Numbered from the stretch's first letter, positions 1 through 8,580 are shown. The stretch: DNA of 64,000 nt from Rikenellaceae bacterium (GCA_015060065.1 SUZF01000007.1:29787-93786); one strand, 5' to 3'. Made by a program: numbers and translations. The notes: generated by a model from the letters alone, not told the origin.

Positions 1-348
1 GGCGAGGTTGTGGCGTACATCCTCATCTCCGGGCGAGAGTCGCAGGGCGCGTTTGTAGTAGAGTATAGCCTTGCCCAACTCGTTCTGCTTGAAGCAGGCA
101 TTGGCAAGGTTGAAGTAGAGTTTCAGGGAGTGTTTATCGTCTGCGACAATTCGTTCATACAACTCTTCGGCACGAGCAAACTCTCCGGCAATGTAGGCTT
201 CGTTTGCAGCACTCCACGCCTGTTCGGGCGAGTACGAAGGCTCCAATTCTGCCTGCGTAAGCGGTTTCGTGGCGAGCGAGTCGGGGTTTTGTGCCGACAC
301 CGACACGGTGCAGAGCAGACCAAGCAATAATATCATAAAATTCTTCAT
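1..348 (-). CDS. batE: BatE-like TPR protein, 3' end cut by window edge
   Basis: Translating the minus strand from the ATG at 348 gives 116 residues that run off the window. It starts with a Sec signal peptide (hydrophobic MILLLGLLCTVSVSAQ) and continues into tetratricopeptide repeats (A-Y--G-F--AEELYERI, then LYFNLANACFKQNELGKAILYYKRAL). The ATG lies 6 bp after the batD stop, so the two are co-transcribed. In Bacteroidota the Bat (aerotolerance) operon order batD-batE is common, and BatE is a TPR protein thought to act in the periplasm with the VWA-domain proteins BatA and BatB; batA and batB are not in the window. The family call rests on TPRs plus position after batD. The C-terminal part, which often carries membrane segments and an SH3-like domain, is not visible. 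Confidence 0.8.
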   Translation of the reverse strand, partial: MKNFMILLLGLLCTVSVSAQNPDSLATKPLTQAELEPSYSPEQAWSAANEAYIAGEFARAEELYERIVADDKHSLKLYFNLANACFKQNELGKAILYYKRALRLSPGDEDVRHNLA

Positions 349-354
349 ATCTGC

Positions 355-2193
355 CTATTTTTTGATGTGCGACTCGATGTGTGAAACGATATTGATACCC
401 TCGGCATAGACCTCGTTCATCTGTGCTGATGCGATGGGCGAGTATTGAGCCTCGTCGCACTGCGAGATAATCGAGGTGTAGTGCGCAGCCTCTTCGGGAG
501 CGATGCCGCGCTTCTGCAACTCCTCGCGCACATACTCCTTGGTGAGATTTGCCACCGGTATATTGAACTTGTCGCTCATATAGCCCCACAAGGCTTTGAG
601 CATCTCCTCGTAGAAGGCGTGACGATTCTCCTCTTTCATATATCGCTCTGCTGCACGGAAACGCTGCACGGCGACCTTGTTGGCACGCTTACCTCGTACC
701 AAAACCACATTCTTGCGCTCGCGCTGACGACGAGCGATAATGATGTAGGCTCCCAGAGCAAGTGCCATCATCGATAAGAGTGCCACAAAGTAGCCGGTCG
801 AGAAGATTGCCGGCTTCTCGCTCGCGCGAAGTCCCGATTTGCCGAGTTTGATAAATCGGATGTCGTTCCCCAGCAGACGGACATCCTCCTTGGTTGTTCC
901 CTGCACGATTTTCGGGGCTGTGGAGCCACTCGCGTCGGGTGTGATATCAAAGGTAAACTCTGCCGACGAGAGCGTTATATACTTCTTGCGCTCCGGGTCG
1001 AAGTAGGAGAACTGCACGGGTTGCACGATGTACTCTCCCTCGGCACGAGCGATAAACGGGTACTCGAAGTTGCGGTAGCCCGAAGTTCCCGAACCGGAAT
1101 ATTTGAACGACTCGGTACTCTTTACCTGATACTGCTCAAAAGATGTGGGCAATGTGAGGGTCGGAGCCTGCACGAAGGCAAGGTTTCCCGAACCCGAAAT
1201 GCGCACGTTGAATGTCGATGCCGAGTTGGCGGCAAGTTGTGTTGTTGAAGGCTCTGCCTCCATACGGAATTTACCGACGGCACCCCCGAAACTTGCAGGC
1301 GCACCCGCAGGCAACTCATTGACCGTTACCGTCAGGCGTGGGGTTTTGAGTTCGCGACGGACATTGTAGATTTCGCGACCACCTCCGAAGAAGGGGTCGA
1401 ATCCCGAATTGTCCTGCACGATAACCTGCACCACTGCGGTAAGTTCCACGGGGTCGATGGTGAGCGTTCCCGACTGCTGGGGATAGAGCAGATACTCTAT
1501 AAGGTTATATACCTCATAGACTCTGCCCTCGTAGGTCTCGCGATAGGGGGCGCGCTCTGATTCGAGTTGCTGTGTCCAGAAACCGTTGAATGAAGGCATC
1601 TTCGAAACACTATAATCTGCCAGGCTGACTCTGTTATAGAGTTTTAGGGCTGCACGAATAGGCTCTCCCTTATATACCGACGAGCGTGATAGAGTCAGAC
1701 GCAAGAGTAGGTCTTCCTTTGAGATTTGTCCTTGCGCTTGCGACTCCATATCGTTACTGCCTTGGCCTCCTTGTGTCGCACTCTGTTGCGAGCCGCCCTC
1801 CTTTACCTCGATTTGGGTAGGCTGGGTGGTGTATCGCTTGCCATCGACCTCGATGGTGGCGACTCCGATGGGGAATGTTCCCTTGGTCTGCGGTAATAGA
1901 ACGTAGGTTATGGTGTAACTTACGCTCTTGGTCATATTGCCGTTGATGAACTGCACCGAGGAGCCTTGCGACGTGGCAGGGCCTGCCAGGACATCAAAAC
2001 CCTCGAACTCCGGAGCGGAGAAAGAGCCTTTGTCGGGCTTTGCATTCAGCGAAAACTCGACACGGAAGGCCTCGCCCACCGAGACAATCATCGGGGTATT
2101 GACCTCAAAGGATACCTTTTCGGCAGCAAACGCAGTGATGCCCACAAGGAGCATCACCAGCGTCAGAAGAGTGTTTCTGAAAATATTTTTCAT
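355..2193 (-). CDS. batD: BatD family protein (oxygen tolerance)
   Basis: A 612-residue exported membrane protein. I start it at the ATG at 2193 because the following residues form a clean signal peptide ending GITAFAA; an in-frame ATG at 2214 would place a polar MASEQFT stretch before it. The body is a series of beta-sandwich segments (residues about 25-430: SVGEAFRVEFSLNAKPD, GEPIRAALKLYN, and a typical VNELPAGAPASFGGAVGKF segment). One transmembrane helix follows near residue 465 (FVALLSMMALALGAYIII), then a cytoplasmic helical tail. This is the BatD layout. The family is linked to aerotolerance in Bacteroides and is thought to be a scaffold for Bat proteins in the envelope; biochemical function is not settled. 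It follows fumarate hydratase with a 43-bp gap. Confidence 0.9.
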   Translation of the reverse strand: MKNIFRNTLLTLVMLLVGITAFAAEKVSFEVNTPMIVSVGEAFRVEFSLNAKPDKGSFSAPEFEGFDVLAGPATSQGSSVQFINGNMTKSVSYTITYVLLPQTKGTFPIGVATIEVDGKRYTTQPTQIEVKEGGSQQSATQGGQGSNDMESQAQGQISKEDLLLRLTLSRSSVYKGEPIRAALKLYNRVSLADYSVSKMPSFNGFWTQQLESERAPYRETYEGRVYEVYNLIEYLLYPQQSGTLTIDPVELTAVVQVIVQDNSGFDPFFGGGREIYNVRRELKTPRLTVTVNELPAGAPASFGGAVGKFRMEAEPSTTQLAANSASTFNVRISGSGNLAFVQAPTLTLPTSFEQYQVKSTESFKYSGSGTSGYRNFEYPFIARAEGEYIVQPVQFSYFDPERKKYITLSSAEFTFDITPDASGSTAPKIVQGTTKEDVRLLGNDIRFIKLGKSGLRASEKPAIFSTGYFVALLSMMALALGAYIIIARRQRERKNVVLVRGKRANKVAVQRFRAAERYMKEENRHAFYEEMLKALWGYMSDKFNIPVANLTKEYVREELQKRGIAPEEAAHYTSIISQCDEAQYSPIASAQMNEVYAEGINIVSHIESHIKK

Positions 2194-2231
2194 TGTAAAT
2201 TGTTCGCTTGCCAACTAAACGCAAGAATTTA

Positions 2232-2239
2232 CAAATTTA
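2232..2239 (-). promoter_or_regulatory. Possible -7 box for batD-batE
   Basis: Read on the minus strand this is TAAATTTG, matching the Bacteroidota TAnnTTTG box. Transcription would begin about 30 nt before the batD ATG, overlapping the end of the fumarase gene. No TTG lies at the ideal 19-21 bp spacing (an A/T run with TTTTTTG is closer), so this may be only a weak internal promoter. Confidence 0.35.
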
Positions 2240-3847
2240 GTGCTTAAAGTCTGCAAAAAAATCGTTGCCCTTGTCATCTACGATGATGAATGCGGGGAAG
2301 TTCTCGACGTAAATCTTGCGTACAGCCTCCATGCCGAGTTCGGGGAAATCCACCACCTCGACCGACTTAATCGAGTTCTTTGCCAAGACTGCTGCCGGGC
2401 CACCAATCGAGCCGAGGTAGAAGCCTCCGTTAGCCTTGCAGGCATCGGTAACCTCCTGCGAGCGGTTGCCCTTTGCAACCATCACCATCGAGCCTCCGTT
2501 CTTCTGGAACAAATCAACGTAGGGGTCCATACGACCTGCTGTCGTGGGGCCAAACGAGCCTGATGCCATACCTGCCGGAGTCTTTGCCGGACCCGCGTAA
2601 TATACGGGGTGCTTCTTGAAGTATTCGGGCATAGGCTTGCCTTCGTCAAGCATCTTCTTAATCTGTGCGTGTGCAATATCGCGAGCAACGATGAGCGTAC
2701 CCTTCAAGTTCAGACGAGTCTTGATGGGGTACTTCGTCAGAATTGCGCGAACTTTGTCCATACCCTCATCGAGGTCGATATCCACTGCGGGCGACATCGC
2801 GGGAGCCTCTGCCGGCAGGAAACGAGCCGGATTCTTCTCCAACTGCTCGATGAAGATTCCTTCGGGGGTAATCTTTGCCTTGATGTTGCGGTCAGCCGAG
2901 CAACTTACACCGATAGCCACGGGGCAAGAAGCAGCATGACGCGGAGCGCGGATTACGCGAACATCATGAACGAGGTATTTGCCGCCAAACTGCGCACCTA
3001 CACCGCTCTTCTGGCAAATCTCCTGAATCTTTGCCTCCCACTCCAAGTCGCGGAAGCAACGACCACCCTCATTGCCCGATGTGGGCAGATGGTCGAGGTA
3101 TCCTGCCGAAGCCTTCTTGACCGTTGCCAAGCACATCTCTGCCGATGTTCCACCGATGCAGACTGCGAGGTGGTAGGGCGGACAAGCCGATGTGCCGAGG
3201 TCTTTGATATGCTCTGTGATAAACTTGGTGAGAGACTCCTCGTTCAGAAGAGCCTTGGTCTGCTGATAGAGGAAGGTCTTGTTTGCCGAGCCGCCACCCT
3301 TGGTGATGAAGAGGAATTTGTACTCGTTGCCCTTGGTGGCGTAGAGGTCAATTTGTGCCGGCAGGTTCGTGCCGGAGTTCTTCTCGTCGAACATGGTGTA
3401 GGGGACAACCTGCGAGTAGCGAAGATTGCGCTCGTTGTAGGTATCATAGACACCGCGAGTGATGTACTCGGCATCATCAACGCCGGTATAGACATCCTCG
3501 CCCTTCTTGCCGATACAGATTGCCGTACCGGTATCCTGACAGGTCGGCAACTCGCCTTCGGCTGCGACACACTGATTCAGCAACATCGTGTAAGCCACGA
3601 ACTTGTCGTTATCGGTGGCTTCGGGGTCTTTGAGAATGTTGCTCAATTTTTCGAGGTGCGAAGCACGCAGATAGAACGAAACATCGCCGTATGCCTCCTT
3701 TGCCAGAAGTTCAAGACCCTTTGGGTCCACCTTCAAAATTTGACGGCCGTCACACTCCACGACCTTTACGTACTCCTTGGTCAAAAGGCGATATTCGGTA
3801 GTATCTGCCTCGATAGGAAAGGGTTCCTGATAGATAAATTCTGCCAT
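2237..3847 (-). CDS. Fumarate hydratase, class I (iron-sulfur)
   Basis: This 536-residue single-chain enzyme interconverts fumarate and malate using a [4Fe-4S] cluster. The three expected cluster cysteines are visible: C103 in [10 protein letters not shown]222 in SACPPYHLA and C316 in GVSCSADRN. Both halves of the class I enzyme are fused: an N-terminal alpha domain ([25 protein letters not shown]) and a C-terminal beta domain ([31 protein letters not shown]). Length matches single-chain class I fumarases such as FumA/FumB rather than the two-subunit form. In anaerobic Bacteroidales it serves the reductive branch to succinate. The cluster is oxygen-labile, so the downstream bat aerotolerance genes are an interesting neighbourhood. 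The ATG at 3847 lies behind a well-formed promoter. Confidence 0.95.
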   Translation of the reverse strand: MAEFIYQEPFPIEADTTEYRLLTKEYVKVVECDGRQILKVDPKGLELLAKEAYGDVSFYLRASHLEKLSNILKDPEATDNDKFVAYTMLLNQCVAAEGELPTCQDTGTAICIGKKGEDVYTGVDDAEYITRGVYDTYNERNLRYSQVVPYTMFDEKNSGTNLPAQIDLYATKGNEYKFLFITKGGGSANKTFLYQQTKALLNEESLTKFITEHIKDLGTSACPPYHLAVCIGGTSAEMCLATVKKASAGYLDHLPTSGNEGGRCFRDLEWEAKIQEICQKSGVGAQFGGKYLVHDVRVIRAPRHAASCPVAIGVSCSADRNIKAKITPEGIFIEQLEKNPARFLPAEAPAMSPAVDIDLDEGMDKVRAILTKYPIKTRLNLKGTLIVARDIAHAQIKKMLDEGKPMPEYFKKHPVYYAGPAKTPAGMASGSFGPTTAGRMDPYVDLFQKNGGSMVMVAKGNRSQEVTDACKANGGFYLGSIGGPAAVLAKNSIKSVEVVDFPELGMEAVRKIYVENFPAFIIVDDKGNDFFADFKH

Positions 3848-3886
3848 TTTCTTATATTTTTATGATTTACGTTGTCTCTTATCGGG

Positions 3887-3919
3887 CAAATTTAATAAAA
3901 AAGTCCGAGAGCCGTCAAA
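3887..3919 (-). promoter_or_regulatory. Promoter for fumarate hydratase
   Basis: On the minus strand: TTTG at 3919-3916, a 21-bp spacer, then TAAATTTG at 3894-3887. This is the Bacteroidota sigma-ABfr architecture. The predicted start near 3880 leaves a leader of about 33 nt before the fumarase ATG. It is divergent from the small-RNA promoter at 3952-3983. Confidence 0.7.
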
Positions 3920-3951
3920 TTATATGCAAAAAAAATATCAAATGGGCTACG

Positions 3952-3983
3952 TTTTGTATTTTGAAAATAAGTTCTTAACTTTG
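3952..3983 (+). promoter_or_regulatory. Strong promoter for the 6S-like RNA
   Basis: TTTTG at 3952-3956 (TTG at 3954-3956), a 19-bp spacer and TAACTTTG at 3976-3983, a full match to the Bacteroidota consensus. Transcription would begin about 3989-3991, only 28 nt before the first paired base of the long hairpin that follows and about 270 nt before the nearest start codon. Confidence 0.75.
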
Positions 3984-3989
3984 TGATGC

Positions 3990-4213
3990 AATCTGCGGAT
4001 TGTGGACATATTATTAGTGAAAGTGTTTCGCTAATCCTTGATGATGAAATTTGGCGATTTTAAGGAGCGAGGATAAGCAATAACATTCATCACCGCGTAT
4101 GGGTATATCATTTGCGATATATACCAGCCGGTGTGGGGTGTTGTTTATTTGCTCCGAGGCTACGCCAAATGCCAATCATCAGATAAACGAACAACCTCAC
4201 ACTTTCTTGTTTT
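3990..4213 (+). ncRNA. Candidate 6S RNA (SsrS-like) or related structured RNA
   Basis: The transcript from the promoter just upstream folds into one long interrupted hairpin with no coding potential. Paired blocks, outside to inside: 4019-4026 with 4199-4206 (GAAAGTGT/ACACTTTC); 4039-4045 with 4175-4181 (TGATGAT/ATCATCA); 4049-4056 with 4163-4170 (ATTTGGCG/CGCCAAAT); 4064-4068 with 4151-4155 (GGAGC/GCTCC); 4091-4095 with 4129-4133 (CACCG/CGGTG); and 4102-4108 with 4119-4125 (GGTATAT/ATATACC). All blocks are perfectly complementary and nested. A T-rich stretch at 4207-4214 follows the closing stem and could end transcription. The size (about 220 nt) and the closing stem-bubble-apical stem layout are those of 6S RNA, which mimics an open promoter and binds RNA polymerase. 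Rfam's Bacteroidales-1 RNA is another class to compare. The fold is seen; the 6S identity is inferred. It could instead be the leader of the downstream gene. Confidence 0.6.
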
Positions 4214-4258
4214 TATAAACCGCACGTGCGAGGTTGGCGGGCAAAAAACTTAAATCAA

Positions 4259-4735
4259 ATGAAAAAAATTAAATTGTTACTAGCAGTAGTAATGTTGGCT
4301 GCATCATGTTCGGCTGTTGCTCAATGCAGAACAATCGCTATTCCCGAAATTGTCGATAAGACAAGAGGTTTAGCCCCTGCCGTGAAGGCAATGTTGCGAA
4401 ACAGTTTTGCGGAAGCGGTTAATTCTATTCCGGGATACGCATCTTATGACCGAACATCAGACATTGATGCAATTCTTGACGAGCACATGTTTCAGCAGTC
4501 GGGACTTGTTAGTGAGTCTTCACGCAAAGAGTTGAGAATGACGGGAGCAAAGTATCTCCTTCTTGCAGAGGCTTCGGTATATGAGGGAAAATTGTTTGTT
4601 ACAGCAAAAATTGTGGATGTTGAAACTGCCCGAATTGTGGGAAAACCGCAGGATATATTCATGTACAATCATCCCATGGGTATCAAACAAGGTTGTACAG
4701 CATTAGCGCGACGTCTGCTTGGTATTGCGAGATAA
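4259..4735 (+). CDS. Exported CsgG/LpoB-like protein
   Basis: A 158-residue exported protein. I start it at the ATG at 4259, where a signal peptide begins (KKIKLLLAVVMLAA, cleavage likely after SAVA). An upstream in-frame ATG at 4226 would add a charged MRGWRAKNLNQ stretch. The mature part (RTIAIPEIVDKTRGLAPAVK, DRTSDIDAILDEHMFQQSGLV, GAKYLLLAEASV, AKIVDVETARIV) matches the CsgG/LpoB-type alpha/beta fold: an N-terminal AI-E--DK strand, a helix with IL-E--FQ-SGL, then AKYLL--E. Such proteins include curli secretion and penicillin-binding-protein activator lipoproteins; no specific role can be given. A cysteine at position 17 is not in a good lipobox. It is closely related to the next gene. Base composition is AT-richer than the flanking genes. 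Confidence 0.7.
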   Translation: MKKIKLLLAVVMLAASCSAVAQCRTIAIPEIVDKTRGLAPAVKAMLRNSFAEAVNSIPGYASYDRTSDIDAILDEHMFQQSGLVSESSRKELRMTGAKYLLLAEASVYEGKLFVTAKIVDVETARIVGKPQDIFMYNHPMGIKQGCTALARRLLGIAR

Positions 4736-4754
4736 TCACTAAATGGTTGTTATT

Positions 4755-5969
4755 ATGAATAAGATAAGATTCATATTAGTTGCCGTTTTGTTGTCTGTTT
4801 GTGCATCTGCTTTTGCGCAACTTAAAACTGTTGCAATATCAGAGATTATTGACAAGACACATCAGATTAACTACGAAACAAAACTTCGTTTAAGAACAAG
4901 TCTTACTGCGGCAATCAATAAAAAGCAGGGATATACAGCAATGACAAGAGCGGATATCTCCTCTATTTTGAATGAACAGGCTTTCCAAAACTCCGGACTT
5001 GTTGATGAATCGACAATCAAGAGACTTGGAGCAATGACTGGTGCCAGCCTGATTCTGATTACAGAGGCTATTAAAACAGATGGAGGTAGTAAGATTTATG
5101 TCGTTGTGAATCTGTTGGATGTTGAAACTGCACGTGTCCGTATGACCGAAAATCACACAATGCTGTTTAATGAAATCGAATCGGGCTGTGAAGTGTTGGC
5201 GAATAAGGTGCTTGGCATAAGCACCGCCTCTTCATCTGACAAGCCAGTTGTTTTGTATGGCTACTTGGCGGTTTATCCAAACGACATAGGAGAGTTCCGT
5301 TCTGCTCCGACCGCCATTATTAACCATTTCAACACTACAAAGACACATAATGATAATGGGTGGCGCCTGCCGACGGATGAAGAGTTGTCGGTAATGCGAA
5401 ATATGGCTTCTCAAATTCCCGGATTTCGTAATACGCGCTACATGACCTCCAACCAGACATCCTACGAGCATCCGACCGCTGTACGATTGGTATCAACCAC
5501 TTATGTGGGCAGCGTTCAGCAGGCAAAAGTTGATGCGGAACAAGCAGAAAGACAAAGGGCGTACGATATAATCTACGATGGAGATGGAGATAATGGAGTT
5601 TATAAAATCGGTTATTATCATCGCGAAGGTGGCGTTGTTTTCAGTTTGTCAAGTGACGGCAGACATGGAAAAATTGTTTATGCAACAGGGATAACAGACT
5701 CTTATTATGACGCCGGAGACTGGAAACCTTCTGGGGGAGGTTGGCGTTTACCGTCTATAAACGAGTTGAAGGCAATATATCGCTATAAGCAAACTATCAA
5801 TGCCACCTTTTCAGAAAAAGGCATAAGTAGGTTGGAAAGTAGCAGGTATTGGTCGGGTAGTGCAAGTGGAAACAGGAAGGTCTGGCGTATAAATATGGCA
5901 GACGGCTATGTTAGTGATAATAATAATTTGAACGATTACTATCATCTTTGTTATGTCCTTGAATTTTAG
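4755..5969 (+). CDS. CsgG-like domain fused to DUF1566/Lcl-type repeats, exported
   Basis: 404 residues from the ATG at 4755 (an earlier ATG at 4743 adds only four residues). A signal peptide (MNKIRFILVAVLLSVCASAFAQ) is followed by a CsgG/LpoB-like domain to about residue 155 that parallels the preceding gene motif by motif (AISEIIDKT, RADISSILNEQAFQNSGLVD, LLDVETARV). The rest carries two copies of a module with GWRLPTDEEL (near residue 200) and GWRLPSINEL (near 335), followed by RYWSGSA and HLCYVLEF. That W-R-LP--EL signature is typical of DUF1566/Lcl C-terminal domains, found in surface proteins and often ligand-binding. It lies 19 bp after its paralogue, so the pair is probably one operon formed by duplication. 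The function is unknown. Composition is AT-rich relative to neighbours. Confidence 0.7.
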   Translation: MNKIRFILVAVLLSVCASAFAQLKTVAISEIIDKTHQINYETKLRLRTSLTAAINKKQGYTAMTRADISSILNEQAFQNSGLVDESTIKRLGAMTGASLILITEAIKTDGGSKIYVVVNLLDVETARVRMTENHTMLFNEIESGCEVLANKVLGISTASSSDKPVVLYGYLAVYPNDIGEFRSAPTAIINHFNTTKTHNDNGWRLPTDEELSVMRNMASQIPGFRNTRYMTSNQTSYEHPTAVRLVSTTYVGSVQQAKVDAEQAERQRAYDIIYDGDGDNGVYKIGYYHREGGVVFSLSSDGRHGKIVYATGITDSYYDAGDWKPSGGGWRLPSINELKAIYRYKQTINATFSEKGISRLESSRYWSGSASGNRKVWRINMADGYVSDNNNLNDYYHLCYVLEF

Positions 5970-5991
5970 TGATTAGATTTGCTTCTATGAG

Positions 5992-6020
5992 GCGCAGACC
6001 GGTTTGGTCTGCGCTTTTTT
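5992..6020 (+). terminator. Rho-independent terminator
   Basis: A perfect 9-bp stem (GCGCAGACC/GGTCTGCGC), 5-nt loop and six T residues, 22 bp after the stop of the CsgG-DUF1566 gene. Confidence 0.9.
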
Positions 6021-6143
6021 ATGACACATTATTTTGAGTCTCATTTTGTCATCTTGCCCACCGAAGAGTCGGTTGGAGTGGTGTTGTGGGGTTGGAGATG
6101 CGTTTTTATAAGAGAAAAATCTGTCGGAAGGAACAGTTCTTGA

Positions 6144-6173
6144 TTGTGAATTATAAATTGTTTAGTATCTTTG
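6144..6173 (+). promoter_or_regulatory. Promoter for the lysE-cmk-ispH genes
   Basis: TTG at 6144-6146, a 19-bp spacer and TATCTTTG at 6166-6173. This leaves a leader of about 80 nt before the LysE-family ATG at 6261. Confidence 0.65.
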
Positions 6174-6260
6174 TCCCTTGGAAGAGTTTTGCCCGGAGAG
6201 CGTAGGCGGAGTGCCGGCTCTGCGGAGTGAGATGTTGAGAGAAAACAAGAGAGAGAAGAT

Positions 6261-6941
6261 ATGCTCGGATTGGAGATTATCACATTGTTATTGCGCGGAT
6301 TTGCCGTGGGTTTGGCCGCATCGATTACGGTGGGACCTGTGGCTGTGTTGTGCATACAGCGCACGTTGAGCAAGAGCCGTCGCTCCGGCTTGGTGTCGGG
6401 TTTGGGCGTGGCGTGTGCCGATACGCTGATGGCAATTATCGCCTTCTTCTTCTACTCGATGTTGCAGGCTCAAATCGAGCAATACACCTCGCTGTTGAGT
6501 GTTGTGGGCGGAATATTCGTCGTGATTGTCGGAGTATATATCTTCTTCCAGAACCCCGTGCCACAGATTCGTAAAAATCGTGCCGGCAAGAGTTCGCTGT
6601 GGCAGGACTTCGTCTCGATGTTTGGCTTTACGATAGCCAATTTCGTGGTGGTGATTCCCTATATCCTCGCCTTCTTTGCGGTCTTCAATATCGGTACGGC
6701 AGAGAGTGCTGCTGCGGATGTGGCAATGCTCTTCCGCAGTGTGCTGATTATCATGGGATTCTTTGGTGGAGCAGCGATGTGGTGGATTATGCTCACCTCG
6801 CTAATCAATCTCTTCCGTCGCAAGTTCCGCCCGCGTCACATGCTTACCATAAATCATGTTGCCGGCATCGTCATCGCGTTGCTCGGAATATATACCATTA
6901 TCTCCTCATTTATCGTCATAATGCCCAATGGAGTACAATAA
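6261..6941 (+). CDS. LysE/RhtB-family exporter
   Basis: 226 residues and about six hydrophobic segments. The N-terminus (RGFAVGLAASITVGPVAVLCIQRTLSKSRRSGLVSGLGVACADTLMA) carries the family signature: a GP--VLC motif, a positively charged loop, then SGLG---AD. These inner-membrane proteins export amino acids or similar small metabolites by proton antiport. The substrate cannot be read from the sequence. Its 3' end overlaps the cmk start by 14 bp, so the two are translated from one mRNA. An AGAGAGAAG purine stretch lies just before the ATG, unusual here because most starts lack one. Confidence 0.85.
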   Translation: MLGLEIITLLLRGFAVGLAASITVGPVAVLCIQRTLSKSRRSGLVSGLGVACADTLMAIIAFFFYSMLQAQIEQYTSLLSVVGGIFVVIVGVYIFFQNPVPQIRKNRAGKSSLWQDFVSMFGFTIANFVVVIPYILAFFAVFNIGTAESAAADVAMLFRSVLIIMGFFGGAAMWWIMLTSLINLFRRKFRPRHMLTINHVAGIVIALLGIYTIISSFIVIMPNGVQ

Positions 6942-7647
6942 GAAACCAAAGAAAATTATCATTGCCGTGGATGGCTTCTCGTCGTGCGGTAAGAGTACAT
7001 TCGCAAAGGCGATAGCCGCAAAACTTGGCTATATATTCATCGATACGGGTGCGATGTATCGTGCCGTGACGCTCTACGCGCTCGAACACGGAGCAATTCG
7101 CTCCGGTGTGGTTGATGAAGATGCTGTGGTTGCATCGCTCAAAGATATATCCATCGATTTCCGCTTTAATCCGGCTCGTGGAGCCAGCGATATCTATGTG
7201 AATGGCGATTTGGTCGAGGGTAAGATTCGCACTATCGAGGTCAGCAACTGCGTAAGCCCCGTGAGTTCGATTCGCGAGGTGCGCGAAAAGTTGGTGGCGA
7301 TGCAGCAGCAGATGGGCCGCAAGAGGGGTGTCGTGATGGACGGCCGCGATATCGGTACGGTGGTATTCCCCGATGCCGAACTCAAAATATTTATGACTGC
7401 CGACCCGCATATCCGCGCATTGCGTCGTTATGACGAACTGCGTGCCAAGGGCGATGATGTGTCGCTCGAAGAGATTGAGCATAATGTCCGCTCGCGCGAT
7501 GAGGCGGATATGACACGAGCAATCTCGCCTCTGCGTCAGGCGGAGGATGCCATTGTCCTCGATAATAGTTTTATGACTATTCCCGAACAGATGGATTGGT
7601 TCATGGCGCGCTATCGAGAGGTTACGGAATCGACAATCAACAATTGA
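6928..7647 (+). CDS. cmk: Cytidylate kinase
   Basis: 239 residues. It phosphorylates CMP and dCMP to the diphosphates with ATP, in the cytoplasm. The P-loop is at residues 16-24 (GFSSCGKST). Then come IDTGAMYRAVTLYAL, the NMP-binding region (VSNCVSPVSSIREVREKL), the DGRDIGTVVFPDAELKIFMTA signature and a lid region with RSRDEADMTRAISPL. Length is within the usual range (220-235) with a short N-terminal extension. It overlaps the exporter gene upstream and is followed by ispH, an arrangement seen in many Bacteroidota. The stop codon lies inside a small inverted repeat (7629-7636 with 7651-7658). Confidence 0.97.
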   Translation: MEYNKKPKKIIIAVDGFSSCGKSTFAKAIAAKLGYIFIDTGAMYRAVTLYALEHGAIRSGVVDEDAVVASLKDISIDFRFNPARGASDIYVNGDLVEGKIRTIEVSNCVSPVSSIREVREKLVAMQQQMGRKRGVVMDGRDIGTVVFPDAELKIFMTADPHIRALRRYDELRAKGDDVSLEEIEHNVRSRDEADMTRAISPLRQAEDAIVLDNSFMTIPEQMDWFMARYREVTESTINN

Positions 7648-7658
7648 TGGTTGTCGAT
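7629..7658 (+). repeat. Inverted repeat across the cmk stop
   Basis: ATCGACAA at 7629-7636 pairs perfectly with TTGTCGAT at 7651-7658, and the interior contains CAATTG. The hairpin covers the cmk stop codon and lies just before ispH. It lacks a T-run, so it is more likely an mRNA-stability or translation element, or a repeat remnant, than a terminator. Confidence 0.5.
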
Positions 7659-7674
7659 TGTCAATTATAGGAGT

Positions 7675-8580
7675 ATGCGTGTCGAGATAGACGATAATTC
7701 GGGTTTCTGCTTCGGTGTGGTGAGAGCCATAGGCGAGGCGGAGCGGGCTTTGCAGAGTGGCGAGGTCTTCTCGCTCGGAGATATCGTTCATAACCGTATC
7801 GAGGTGCAGCGTTTGGAGCAACTGGGGCTGCGCACGGTGTCGCACGAGGAGTTGCCTGCGCTTGCCGGCTGTCGCCTGCTTGTGAGGGCGCACGGAGAGC
7901 CTCCCTCGACCTTTGAACAGGCTCGGTCGTTGGGTATGGAGGTTATCGATGCCACCTGTCCTGTGGTTGCCAAGTTGCAGGAGCGGGTTGTGAAGGCTCA
8001 CGCGAAGATGCGCGAGGTGGGCGGTCAGGTTGTGATTCTCGGAAAGCGCGGACATGCCGAGGTTGTGGGGCTTACGGGTCAGGTAGTCGAGCCGACAATC
8101 ATTGTTGAGCGGGTCGAAGATTTGGAGCAGATAGATTTCTCGCGACCCATATTTTTCTTGTCGCAGACCACGCAGAGCGTTGAACTCTTTGAGCGTTTGC
8201 GCGAGGAGATGCTCTCGCGCTTGGCTTCACCCGATATGCTTACGGCACATGATACGATATGCCGTCAGGTCTCTTCACGCGAGAAACACCTCGAAGAGTT
8301 TGCCCGTCGGCACGATGTGATAATCTTTGTGTGTGGCCGCAAGTCGAGTAATGGCAAGGTGCTGGCAGAGGTGTGTCGTGCGGCAAACCCTCGAACATAC
8401 AACATCGAGGAGGCGCAGGAGTTGCAAGAGGAGTGGTTTGTGGGTGCCGAGTCGGTCGGTATATGTGGTGCAACATCGACCCCGAAGTGGTTGATGAAGG
8501 AGATTGCGGAGGCGATTGAGAATTCACAATTCACAATTAACCCTCCTTTGGAGGCTTTTCCTCCTCGCGGCTCGGCATAG
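7675..8580 (+). CDS. ispH: 4-hydroxy-3-methylbut-2-enyl diphosphate reductase
   Basis: 301 residues from the ATG at 7675, which follows TTATAGGAGT, a rare good ribosome-binding site here. The enzyme makes IPP and DMAPP in the last step of the methylerythritol phosphate pathway using a [4Fe-4S] cluster. The three cluster cysteines are C12 (SGFCFGVVRAI), C95 (DATCPVV) and C196 (TICRQVSSREK), essentially at the E. coli positions. VRAHGEPP, LGKRGHAEVVGLTGQ, LSQTTQS and CGATSTPKWL are also present. About the last 20 residues (after AEAIE) are not conserved. They are encoded by an interspersed-repeat-like sequence (8523-8630) that seems to have replaced or extended the natural C-terminus. Confidence 0.95.
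   Translation: MRVEIDDNSGFCFGVVRAIGEAERALQSGEVFSLGDIVHNRIEVQRLEQLGLRTVSHEELPALAGCRLLVRAHGEPPSTFEQARSLGMEVIDATCPVVAKLQERVVKAHAKMREVGGQVVILGKRGHAEVVGLTGQVVEPTIIVERVEDLEQIDFSRPIFFLSQTTQSVELFERLREEMLSRLASPDMLTAHDTICRQVSSREKHLEEFARRHDVIIFVCGRKSSNGKVLAEVCRAANPRTYNIEEAQELQEEWFVGAESVGICGATSTPKWLMKEIAEAIENSQFTINPPLEAFPPRGSA

Noticed and set aside
2609-3865. 418-codon plus-strand frame opposite fumarate hydratase
   Set aside because: Shadow of the fumarase coding sequence, with no promoter or domain.
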